A DNA stretch of 15,573 bases from an uncultured Gemmatimonadota bacterium. Lineage in GTDB: Bacteria; Gemmatimonadota; Gemmatimonadetes; Gemmatimonadales; Gemmatimonadaceae. Positions within the stretch are counted from its first letter, which is position 1; each line of letters opens with the position of its first letter. The notes under the pieces are model-generated. The model was not told the origin of the DNA. It worked only from the letters and a program-made list of their open reading frames with translations, and searched no databases. The stretch covers positions 1 to 15,573 of the forward strand of contig CAMPKM010000022.1 of assembly GCA_946887155.1 (NCBI GenBank). Direction: 5' to 3'. A program made the translations under genes and the position numbers. This document shows, one piece after another, positions 7,501-13,207 of this stretch.

Positions 7501-7653
7501 AAGTCAACAGCTGGAGAACCGAGTTGGCGCGGGTAATGCGATACAACGCGTCACGTCCACGGCAGAGAAGCGAGTCAGCGCGGAATGGGCGAATCAACGC
7601 GGCAAGTCAACGGCGGAGGAGCGAGTCGGCGCGGATCATGCGAATTGTCGCGG
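7501..7653 (+). repeat. Degenerate 51-bp tandem repeat, three units
   Basis: The core CGAG(T)-N-GGCGCGG-type segment recurs at 7520-7533, 7571-7584 and 7622-7635, exactly 51 bp apart each time (CGAGTTGGCGCGGG, CGAGTCAGCGCGGA, CGAGTCGGCGCGGA). Flanking parts also align: AAGTCAAC at 7501 and 7604, and CAACGCG at 7544 and 7595. A looser partial copy, AGTCGGCGCG at 7467, precedes the array at a different spacing. The period is 17 codons, so an open plus-strand frame shows a 17-residue periodicity (for example TAEKRVSA, TAEERVGA). Copies are diverged, as in an old array. Confidence 0.75.
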
Positions 7654-7801
7654 ATCTCATTTCATTGCACTTACCCGGACTTCAATCGTCCCCCTGGGGA
7701 TTCACCGGCAGGTCGCCGGGAGCGCCCGGCTTGTTGTCGCGATTCGTTGGATCCCCGGTTTCAGCGAAGATCCGCGTCAGGTTGTTGTTGTCGCGGATCT
7801 C
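7645..7801 (+). repeat. 14-bp direct repeat TTGTCGCGGATCTC, two copies
   Basis: TTGTCGCGGATCTC occurs at 7645-7658 and again at 7788-7801. A related TTGTTGTCGCG stands at 7731-7741. The first copy overlaps the end of the 51-bp array. The second copy supplies the right arm of the hairpin at 7768-7800. Confidence 0.7.
7768..7800. repeat. Hairpin with perfect 9-bp stem
   Basis: AGATCCGCG (7768-7776) and CGCGGATCT (7792-7800) are exact reverse complements around a 15-nt T/G-rich loop. No T-run follows on either side, so a classical intrinsic terminator is not supported. It could mark the 3' end of the GT-C transcript or be a protein-binding site. Confidence 0.55.
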
Positions 7802-7872
7802 TGAAGATTCCATTTCCCGCTGGAGATCATGGCGAGGGGTCACAGCAGTGTGGTGACTCGCGAGCAGCCACG

Positions 7873-7909
7873 TGTGAATTAGTAGTTAAATGCTACTAAA
7901 TGTGTAAAA
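7873..7909. promoter_or_regulatory. AT-rich patch with DnaA-box-like nonamers
   Basis: About 25% GC over 7875-7910 in a window that is otherwise well above 60% GC. TGTGTAAAA (7901-7909) fits the relaxed DnaA-box consensus TGTGNAWAA exactly. TGTGAATTA (7873-7881) fits at eight of nine positions. Between them is an inverted repeat TTAGTAG/CTACTAA (7879-7885, 7893-7899). This could be a DNA-unwinding element or simply a strong promoter region. No canonical TTATCCACA is seen. Confidence 0.3.
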
Positions 7910-7954
7910 CGTGCCGTCGTGTAAGAGCGGCATAAGGGCTCCACGAAGGCGACC

Positions 7955-7991
7955 CCGTGGCGTGCCTAACGACTGCCTAACGATTCCACGG
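7955..7991. repeat. Doubled GCCTAACG inside a CCGTGG/CCACGG inverted repeat
   Basis: GCCTAACG occurs at 7964-7971 and 7975-7982, 11 bp apart and so on the same face of the helix. The pair is enclosed by CCGTGG (7955-7960) and CCACGG (7986-7991), which are exact reverse complements. The octamer recurs elsewhere in the window. A 6-bp stem alone would not be remarkable. Confidence 0.5.
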
Positions 7992-8139
7992 TGAAGGGAA
8001 TGGGCGGGGCGTGGTGACTGGACCGTGGAGGCGGGACTGGACGACGAGGGGCGGGCTACGGGGCTGGCCGTCCAGCAGGACTCAGCGCAGCAGAAGGGTC
8101 CATCATCGGTTGGCGTTGTCGCCAGGCCAGTATCCGAAT

Positions 8140-8155
8140 TGCTCCACGTGAAACG
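8140..8155. promoter_or_regulatory. parS: parS-like ParB-binding site (14 of 16)
   Basis: TGCTCCACGTGAAACG differs from the common bacterial parS TGTTCCACGTGAAACA only at positions 3 and 16 and keeps the central CCACGTGAAAC. It lies ~390 bp before parA and 296 bp before the perfect site at 8451. Probably a functional, weaker ParB nucleation site. Confidence 0.7.
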
Positions 8156-8450
8156 TAGGCCGATTCCTACGAGATTCCTCGCCAAGCCCGAGAAGGGAAC
8201 TGGGATGGTGGAAAACTGGAATTAACATCGGCGGCCGCGCGGTACGGAGCCGGTAAGGCTGCGCTCTGGAGCGGCACCTCCTCGGGCACGATTCCGGCTG
8301 GCCGCTGATTTGAGCGGCGGTGCTAAGCAGTTGAGGCCTAGGGATTTCGCTGTGGGAATCGAGAGCGGCTTTCGATCTCGGTCGCCTTGGGCTTGACCAT
8401 GCAAAGCCCCTGATCCGGATTCCACAATGCAGAAAATCTTCCCACACAGA

Positions 8451-8466
8451 TGTTCCACGTGGAACA
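8451..8466. promoter_or_regulatory. parS: parS centromere site, perfect palindrome
   Basis: TGTTCCACGTGGAACA is a perfect 16-bp palindrome of the parS class bound by ParB, differing from TGTTTCACGTGAAACA symmetrically at one position per arm. It lies 66 bp upstream of the parA start, so ParB binding here could also regulate the parAB promoter. It creates the spurious ORF starts reading MFHVEH on both strands. Confidence 0.93.
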
Positions 8467-8531
8467 TTGCAATAGCCCTATTGCGAGGAAGGAGATATTA
8501 TCGGCTCGCTTACACACACACCTGAAGCGCA

Positions 8532-9380
8532 GTGCCGGACCGACGAATCATAGCAATCACGAACCAGAAGGGCGGGGTGGGGAAGACGACCTCCGCCATC
8601 AACGTCGCAGCGGCTCTGGCGACGGCAGATCGCCGAGTCCTTCTGGTAGATGGGGACCCCCAGGGAAACGCCACCAGCGGGCTTGGCCTTTCTGTCCCCG
8701 CGGACATGCCCAGTCTCTACGAGGTCTTGCTCGGCGAAGTGGCGGCCGGCCAGGTGATTCGGCGAGGCGTTCATTTGTCCAAGCTGGATGTCCTCCCGGC
8801 GACGCCAGATCTTGCCGGAGCGGAAGTGGAGCTGGTAAATGAGCTTGCCAGAGAATCAAAACTCCGCAAAGCGCTCGAGCCCGAGCGCGCCAATTACGAC
8901 TACATCCTGATCGACTGTCCGCCCTCCCTGGGCCTTCTTACGATCAACATGCTCGCGGCAGCCGACTCCGTCATCATACCGCTGCAATGTGAGTACTTCG
9001 CTCTGGAAGGCCTGAGTCAGCTGCTGCGAACCGTTGAAATGGTCAAGGAGAATCTCAATGCCGGCTTGGCTGTTGGAGGCGTTCTCCTCACCATGTACGA
9101 CACGAGACTGAACCTGTCGAGGCAAGTGGCGGACGATGCGCGAGAGCATTTCGGCGACCTGGTTTTCCAAGCCGTGATCCCCCGAAATATCCGTCTGGCC
9201 GAAGCGCCGAGCTTTGGTAAACCCATTCTTCTTTACGACATTACCTCGGTAGGCGCCTCATCCTATCTTGCTGTAGCGAAAGAACTTATGGCTCGCACCG
9301 AAAGTAACGCTTCAGTGGTGCCTATTTCGTCACAAACGTCGGATTCTTCGACACATCAAGGGGTCACTCCTGCGCCATGA
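8532..9380 (+). CDS. parA: ParA chromosome-partitioning ATPase (Soj type)
   Basis: ParA is a nucleoid-bound ATPase whose gradient moves ParB-parS complexes and so segregates the chromosome origin. The 282-residue product has the deviant Walker A KGGVGKTT at 13-20 (signature Lys13, Lys18), VDGDPQGN at 39-46 (Walker A'), and Walker B ILIDCPPSLG at 125-134 with Asp128. There is no N-terminal helix-turn-helix, so it is the short chromosomal type. The GTG at 8532 is the only reasonable start because an in-frame TGA lies at 8523-8525. The AAGGAG near 8488 is too far away to serve it, so the ribosome site is weak. The last ~25 residues are a low-complexity Ser/Thr tail. Its stop overlaps the parB start by four bases (ATGA), indicating translational coupling. 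Confidence 0.96.
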   Translation: MPDRRIIAITNQKGGVGKTTSAINVAAALATADRRVLLVDGDPQGNATSGLGLSVPADMPSLYEVLLGEVAAGQVIRRGVHLSKLDVLPATPDLAGAEVELVNELARESKLRKALEPERANYDYILIDCPPSLGLLTINMLAAADSVIIPLQCEYFALEGLSQLLRTVEMVKENLNAGLAVGGVLLTMYDTRLNLSRQVADDAREHFGDLVFQAVIPRNIRLAEAPSFGKPILLYDITSVGASSYLAVAKELMARTESNASVVPISSQTSDSSTHQGVTPAP

Positions 9381-10309
9381 ACGAGCCACAAGGCGATAAA
9401 TCGCGTAGATTGGGCCGAGGACTGAGCGCGCTTATTAACTCTACCCCGGCGGCTCAGCCGCAGGCGGCGGTACCGGATCAGCCAGCCAAGGCCAACGAGC
9501 CATTCCGAGAAATAAGGCTCGACCACATTGTCCCCAATCCTCGGCAACCGCGCCGGGATTTCGCTGAAACGGACTTGGTGGATCTGCAGCAGAGCCTGCA
9601 GGCGAGCGGCCTGCTGCAGCCCATCTCAGTTCGACCGCGAGCGGACGGCAAGTTCGAGCTCATAGCTGGGGAACGGCGCTTCCGGGCCGCCGGACGGCTC
9701 GGATGGTCCACCATTCCTGCCGTGGTACGCGACGTCAGCGATGAACAACTGCTGAGTTTGGCGTTGGTAGAGAATCTCCAGCGTGAGGATCTCAACCCGA
9801 TCGAAGAGGCTGAGGGCTATCGACAGCTCATCAGCGACTTTGGTCTGGCGCACCAGCAGGTGGCGCAGGCGGTGGGTAAGGACCGCTCCACAATTACCAA
9901 CGCGCTGCGCTTGCTCGCGCTTCCGCAGGATGTCCAGAAGCTGGTCCGTGACGGGTCTCTCACGCTCGGCCATGCGCGCGCGCTCCTCGGAGTACCGCCT
10001 GGCATGTCGCTTACCGAACTCGCCGCTCGAGTCGTGTCGCAGCGGTTGAGCGTACGGGAAGTGGAGCGGTTGGTTCAGGAAGCGAAGCCAGCAGTAAAAA
10101 AAACTCGTGACCCGGAGAGCCAGCAAAACGTTTCTGATGTGCCGGAAGTGCGTCGCCTCACAGACCGGCTTCGTCGTTTTCTACAGACTGACGTCGCCGT
10201 TCAAGTCGATAGCAACGGTCGCGGAGAAGTGAGGATTCGGTTTTACTCGGCCGATGATTTCAACCGCGTTTTCGAACTCATCACACGGTCATCGCACGAT
10301 GCAGACTGA
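9377..10309 (+). CDS. parB: ParB parS-binding CTPase
   Basis: ParB loads at parS as a CTP-dependent sliding clamp and stimulates ParA. The 310-residue product has the N-terminal ParA-activating peptide RRLGRGLSALI at 10-20. CTP-binding motifs are GERRFRAA at 98-105 and ENLQREDLNP at 132-141. A helix-turn-helix lies at about 156-179 (VAQAVGKDRSTITNALRLL), followed by GHARALL at 198-204. A linker at about 235-255 precedes a C-terminal dimerisation domain (VRRLTDRLRRFL to the end). The likely targets are the two parS sites upstream of parA. The start overlaps the parA stop. Unusually for a GC-rich gene, Lys241-Lys242 are encoded in an uninterrupted A8 run (10096-10103), and the -1 frame reaches TGA at 10108-10110. 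Confidence 0.96.
   Translation: MNEPQGDKSRRLGRGLSALINSTPAAQPQAAVPDQPAKANEPFREIRLDHIVPNPRQPRRDFAETDLVDLQQSLQASGLLQPISVRPRADGKFELIAGERRFRAAGRLGWSTIPAVVRDVSDEQLLSLALVENLQREDLNPIEEAEGYRQLISDFGLAHQQVAQAVGKDRSTITNALRLLALPQDVQKLVRDGSLTLGHARALLGVPPGMSLTELAARVVSQRLSVREVERLVQEAKPAVKKTRDPESQQNVSDVPEVRRLTDRLRRFLQTDVAVQVDSNGRGEVRIRFYSADDFNRVFELITRSSHDAD
10096..10110 (+). promoter_or_regulatory. A8 slippery run in parB with immediate -1-frame stop
   Basis: The parB reading frame passes through GTA AAA AAA ACT CGT. Slipping back one base, or adding one A, gives AAC TCG TGA, ending the protein after about 244 residues. The site lies in the linker between the DNA-binding and dimerisation domains. Whether slippage occurs cannot be told from sequence. 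Confidence 0.35.
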
Positions 10310-10346
10310 CCCTCGTCCTCCGCTTAACCCGTCGGGAGAAAACACC

Positions 10347-10811
10347 ATGTCGATTTTCAAGCAGCCACCCAACTCTCCCGAGCGCCCGCCCGTGCGCCTC
10401 GACACGCCGCCCGCGGCCGCGGCGCCGGAGGGTGGCGGAGGTACCTCGGTGATTGCAGCTGGGCTCAAGATCGTTGGGGACGTGGAAACGTCTGGCGCCC
10501 TCAAGATCGAAGGAACGGTGCAGGGGTCGATCCGCGGCGCCCGTCAGGTCATTCTCGGACGCACCGGTGTCATTCAGGGCGACATCCAGGCGGAAGAGGT
10601 CATCCTCGGCGGTCGAATTGTTGGGACCGTGAACGCGTCCGAAAGAGTGGAAATCCAGGCCAATTCGGTCATCGAAGGCGATGTTCACACTCGCAGTATC
10701 GTGGTCTTCGAAGGTGGCCTGCTCAACGGCAACGTTCGGATGGACATGGCCGGGGCAAAGGGTGCTTCGACACCGGTCACGCCATTGCGAAACGCCGGGG
10801 GCGCTGACTAA
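10347..10811 (+). CDS. Bactofilin family cytoskeletal protein
   Basis: A 154-residue polymer-forming bactofilin (DUF583). Residues 33-133 show the right-handed beta-helix periodicity, with repeated short strands such as GLKIVGDVETSGALKIEGTV, ARQVILGRTGVIQGDI, AEEVILGGRIVGTV, VEIQANSVIEGDV and SIVVFEGGLLNGNV. They are flanked by a proline-rich N-tail (7-28) and a short C-tail, the usual bactofilin layout. Bactofilins form non-polar filaments without nucleotide and in some bacteria position ParA/ParB or cell-wall enzymes. I chose the ATG at 10347 because GGGAGAA (10334-10340) stands just upstream. The frame is open further, with an ATG at 10299 inside parB, but without a comparable site. It lies 37 bp after parB, so it is probably in one operon with parAB. 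Confidence 0.92.
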   Translation: MSIFKQPPNSPERPPVRLDTPPAAAAPEGGGGTSVIAAGLKIVGDVETSGALKIEGTVQGSIRGARQVILGRTGVIQGDIQAEEVILGGRIVGTVNASERVEIQANSVIEGDVHTRSIVVFEGGLLNGNVRMDMAGAKGASTPVTPLRNAGGAD

Positions 10812-11179
10812 GAGTTCTTTCCACGCGATGTGGAGGACCTTCAGGTTCTCCTGAACATCGCAACGCGCGCGCTCCCAACATCTCGGAGGCTTCTCAACGT
10901 GCGTGGAAGTATTTCTTCCACACTGTTGGTACGCATGTCGGGAGTAGCGCGCGCTCCGGTGTCGGCACAATCCGGAGCAATAATCCCGAACGCGAGGTTG
11001 GCCTGTTCAGCGGGACCCGATCGGCCCAGCTCGAGACACCGGCGGGATTTCCCCTCAGCATCAGCCCTCCGCCTAGCCAGTTTCATCAGGTCAGAAAGGC
11101 GACAGCGTCTCGACACTAGCATGATGCGTCGCGCGTCGGACCGGGGCCAGCCGTCCAGCGAGTCAGGGGCGACCGGCCA
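10812..11179. other. Intergenic region with small hairpins, no convincing gene
   Basis: Between bactofilin and the Nif3-like gene. The first ~110 bp carry TCCAC-GCGAT-GTGGA (10820-10834), GTTC-TCCT-GAAC just after it, and GTGGAAG-TATTT-CTTCCAC (10903-10921). These may form the end of the parAB-bactofilin transcript, though no T-run follows. Open frames on both strands are rich in Arg and Ser without recognisable motifs. TAGCAT at 11117-11122 could be a -10 element for the downstream gene, but no -35 is evident. Confidence 0.5.
10903..10921. terminator. 7-bp-stem hairpin downstream of the parAB-bactofilin genes
   Basis: GTGGAAG (10903-10909) and CTTCCAC (10915-10921) are exact reverse complements around TATTT. 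It lies 92 bp past the bactofilin stop. There is no T-tract, so it may be an RNA 3'-end stabiliser or a chance palindrome. Confidence 0.3.
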
Positions 11180-11956
11180 GTGATCGTTCGCGCAGCCGAA
11201 CTCGCGCTCCGTCTCGATCGGCTGCTTGGCGTCGAGGGCCATCCGGAATACGCATCGGCGCTCAACGGGCTGCAGGTCGACCATCGCGGCCCCGTCACCC
11301 GGATCGCTGCCGCGGTCGACGCTTCGCAGAAAACCATCGAAGGCGCCGTAACGAGCGGCGCCAACTTCCTGATCGTGCACCACGGCCTGTTCTGGGGAGG
11401 AGCGCAGCGGCTCGTTGGCCACTCCTATGTCCGCTTTCGTGAGATCTTCACACACGATATCGCGGTCTACTCGGCGCACCTGCCGCTTGACTCGCATCCG
11501 GAGTTCGGCAACAACGTTCTGCTCGCCCGAGAGCTGGGCCTTACGCCGTCAGGACCGTTCGCGACCTATCAGGGGACGCCGATTGGTGTGGCAGGGGAGG
11601 CCGACATTGCGACGGACCTTTTGCTCGCCGAAGCCGACTCATTCGCCCGACGGCATGGTGGGCGCGCGCAAGCCAGCGAATTGCCCCAGGGGCATTACAC
11701 ACGCCGCTGGGCCGTCTGCACCGGTGCCGGTGCTTCCTCCGAAACACTTCGTGAAGCGGAAGCGGCCGGCATCCAGACCCTGATCACGGGTGAAGGTCCG
11801 CATCACACGGCCGTTGAAGCTCCCGAGCATGGCGTGGTGGTGATCTATGCGGGCCATTATGCCACGGAAACGTTAGGCGTTGCCGCTATCGCCAGCCGGG
11901 TCGCCGACGAAACGGGCCTGCCCTGGAGTTTCATCAGCGCGCCGACGGGCCTGTGA
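11180..11956 (+). CDS. Nif3/YbgI-type dinuclear metal-centre protein
   Basis: A 258-residue protein of the Nif3-like family, hexameric toroids with two metal ions per subunit and hydrolase-like sites. All expected ligands can be seen: His67-His68 in LIVHHGLFW, Asp104 in SAHLPLDSH, and His226 and Glu230 in GHYATE. Length and order match E. coli YbgI. Related proteins have been called GTP cyclohydrolase I type 2 in automated annotation, which is not established. The true substrate is unknown. Start is the GTG at 11180; the ribosome site is weak. The MFS gene begins only 7 bp after the stop, so these two are probably co-transcribed. A GTTAGGC motif at 11872 supplies a rare TTA leucine codon. Confidence 0.92.
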   Translation: MIVRAAELALRLDRLLGVEGHPEYASALNGLQVDHRGPVTRIAAAVDASQKTIEGAVTSGANFLIVHHGLFWGGAQRLVGHSYVRFREIFTHDIAVYSAHLPLDSHPEFGNNVLLARELGLTPSGPFATYQGTPIGVAGEADIATDLLLAEADSFARRHGGRAQASELPQGHYTRRWAVCTGAGASSETLREAEAAGIQTLITGEGPHHTAVEAPEHGVVVIYAGHYATETLGVAAIASRVADETGLPWSFISAPTGL

Positions 11957-11963
11957 GGCCGGC

Positions 11964-13151
11964 GTGAGGTCAGCGGAAAAGCCGTGGTGGCAACTGAGCT
12001 TGCTGTCACTGGCGATCGTCCTGTCGATGGCGCCGTGGTTCGCCGCCACTGTGGTGGCCGCCCCGCTGTCAGAGGCGCTTTCTCTTCCCGCGAGGCACGC
12101 GAGCTGGCTCACCCTGGCCGTCCAGCTTGGCTTCGTCCTCGGATCCATAACGAGTGCACTGCTGCTCCTGAGCGATCGCTGGAGCGCGAGACGGCTTGCG
12201 GCGGGATCGGCGCTGGCGGCGGCGGGTGCGACCGCCGCCCTGGTGCTCCTTCCAATAACGGGCTGGCAGGCGATCGCCCTGCGCCTGATCACCGGTGCCT
12301 GCTTCGCAGGTGTGTACCCGCCGGGCATGAAGATCGCGGCCGGGTGGACGCAGCGTCATCGCGGAACGGCGATTGGACTCCTGACCGGAGCGGTGTCGGT
12401 CGGTTCAGCGGCCCCTCACCTCATTCGAGCAACGTGGGAAGCGTCGCAATGGCGTGCAGTCCTGCTCGTTGCCGCGGCGATGGCGGTGCTCGGCAGTGCG
12501 CTGTTTGCCCTCGTCGTGCGGGAAGGTCCTTATCAGGCCGCGTCTGCGCCGTTCAACCCGAGCGCCGCGGCCAGCGTCCTTCGTGAGCGTGGGGTTCGAC
12601 TGGCTACCGGTGGGTATCTCGGCCACATGTGGGAGCTGTACGCGATGTGGAGCACGATCGGCATTTTTCTCGCGGACGCCGGGGTTCGGCATGGAGCGCC
12701 TGAACTCTGGGGCCCCTTGCTGGGGTTCGCGTCCATCGCCATCGGAGCCGTCGGGTGCGTGGTCGCTGGTGTACAGGCCGACCGTATCGGGCGGGCGCGC
12801 GTGGCCATGATTGCCATGGCGGTCAGCGGCGCGTGTGCGCTGGTCATCGGGCGCGTTTCCGCGGTTTCCTACGGGCTGACCGTGGCCGTGGCACTCGTCT
12901 GGGGTTTGTCGGTCGTGGCCGATTCCGCGCAATTCTCCGCGCTGGTGGCGGATGCCGCCCCGCCGGCGTACGTCGGAACCGCCCTCACGCTGCAGACCGC
13001 ATCCGGGTTCCTGCTGACCATGCTGACCATCCACCTGGTGCCTGGGTGGGCGGCGCGCTGGGGATGGGAAGTGGCGTACCTGCCGCTCGCGTTAGGCCCG
13101 GCGCTTGGCATCATTGCCATGTCGCGGCTCGGGCTGGACCGGACCGGATGA
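11964..13151 (+). CDS. MFS transporter, 12 TM, substrate unknown
   Basis: A 395-residue major facilitator protein with about twelve hydrophobic segments. The loop between helices 2 and 3 reads SDRWSARRL, a degenerate motif A. A central cytoplasmic loop lies near residues 190-212, followed by GGYLGHMWELYAMW at about 214-227, a motif I associate with a group of uncharacterised bacterial MFS permeases. ADRIGRARVAM is the C-half motif A. The open frame extends back into the Nif3 gene. I chose the GTG at 11964 because GAGG lies six bases before it and it begins immediately before the first helix. Substrate cannot be inferred. It ends in a hairpin that overlaps its stop codon, facing the convergent lipoprotein gene. 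Confidence 0.85.
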   Translation: MRSAEKPWWQLSLLSLAIVLSMAPWFAATVVAAPLSEALSLPARHASWLTLAVQLGFVLGSITSALLLLSDRWSARRLAAGSALAAAGATAALVLLPITGWQAIALRLITGACFAGVYPPGMKIAAGWTQRHRGTAIGLLTGAVSVGSAAPHLIRATWEASQWRAVLLVAAAMAVLGSALFALVVREGPYQAASAPFNPSAAASVLRERGVRLATGGYLGHMWELYAMWSTIGIFLADAGVRHGAPELWGPLLGFASIAIGAVGCVVAGVQADRIGRARVAMIAMAVSGACALVIGRVSAVSYGLTVAVALVWGLSVVADSAQFSALVADAAPPAYVGTALTLQTASGFLLTMLTIHLVPGWAARWGWEVAYLPLALGPALGIIAMSRLGLDRTG

Positions 13152-13207
13152 CGTCGATTGCATCCGGGCGATAGGGGGCGCCAGAACGGCGTCCGATATG
13201 CCTAACA
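13144..13207. terminator. Two consecutive hairpins between convergent genes
   Basis: CCGGATG (13144-13150) and CATCCGG (13161-13167) form a perfect 7-bp stem spanning the MFS stop codon. GGGCGCC (13176-13182) and GGCGTCC (13188-13194) form a 7-bp stem with one G-U pair. GCCTAACA (13200-13207) follows and contains the reverse-strand TAG stop of the lipoprotein gene. In a 50-bp convergent gap, this probably acts as a bidirectional terminator, though without T-tracts. Confidence 0.5.

Larger units (their letters stand above)
7463..8450. other. Non-coding, repeat-rich region upstream of parAB (possible origin/centromere region)
   Basis: This ~990-bp stretch between the GT-C gene and parA has no convincing gene. 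Its open frames are arginine- and serine-rich or arise from parS sequences. In order it holds a three-unit 51-bp degenerate tandem repeat (about 7501-7653), a 14-bp direct repeat (7645-7658 and 7788-7801), a hairpin with a 9-bp stem (7768-7800), an AT-rich patch (7875-7910), a doubled GCCTAACG (7964-7982), a near-parS (8140-8155) and a perfect parS (8451-8466). Between 8160 and 8420 I see nothing further. Low coding potential, parS and flanking mnmG/parAB suggest an origin-proximal segment, but this is inference. Confidence 0.6.

Noticed and set aside
7484..7804. 106-residue plus-strand frame with a 17-residue repeat
   Set aside because: The periodicity follows from the 51-bp DNA repeat. There is no ribosome site, the start would be GTG, and the second half is unlike a protein. 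Kept as a repeat, not a gene.
7863..7878. CCACGTG in the AT-rich patch as a third parS
   Set aside because: Only about 8 of 16 positions match beyond the shared CACGTG core.
8037..8075. CTGGACG...CGTCCAG inverted repeat with 25-nt loop
   Set aside because: One or two 7-bp inverted repeats with loops this long are expected by chance in a kilobase of this size.
7886..8185. 99-residue minus-strand frame in the gap before parA
   Set aside because: No motif, low-complexity Ser/Pro/Arg composition, and it overlaps the near-parS and the octamer pair.
8230..8300. GC-rich segment resembling a structured RNA or tRNA
   Set aside because: No anticodon arm, T-arm motif or acceptor pairing could be built.
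8103..8842. Open frames beginning MFHVEH or containing FHVEQ on both strands around the parS sites
   Set aside because: These arise because parS reads as FHVE in certain frames. They are arginine/proline-rich, have no domain, and cross parA in the wrong frame.
10830..11183. 117-residue plus-strand frame overlapping the Nif3 start by four bases
   Set aside because: The overlap is attractive, but the frame is Arg/Ser-rich, lacks a ribosome site and starts inside a hairpin. No family recognised.
10841..11497. 218-residue minus-strand frame
   Set aside because: Much of it is the antisense of the Nif3 gene, and its composition is typical of shadow frames in GC-rich DNA.
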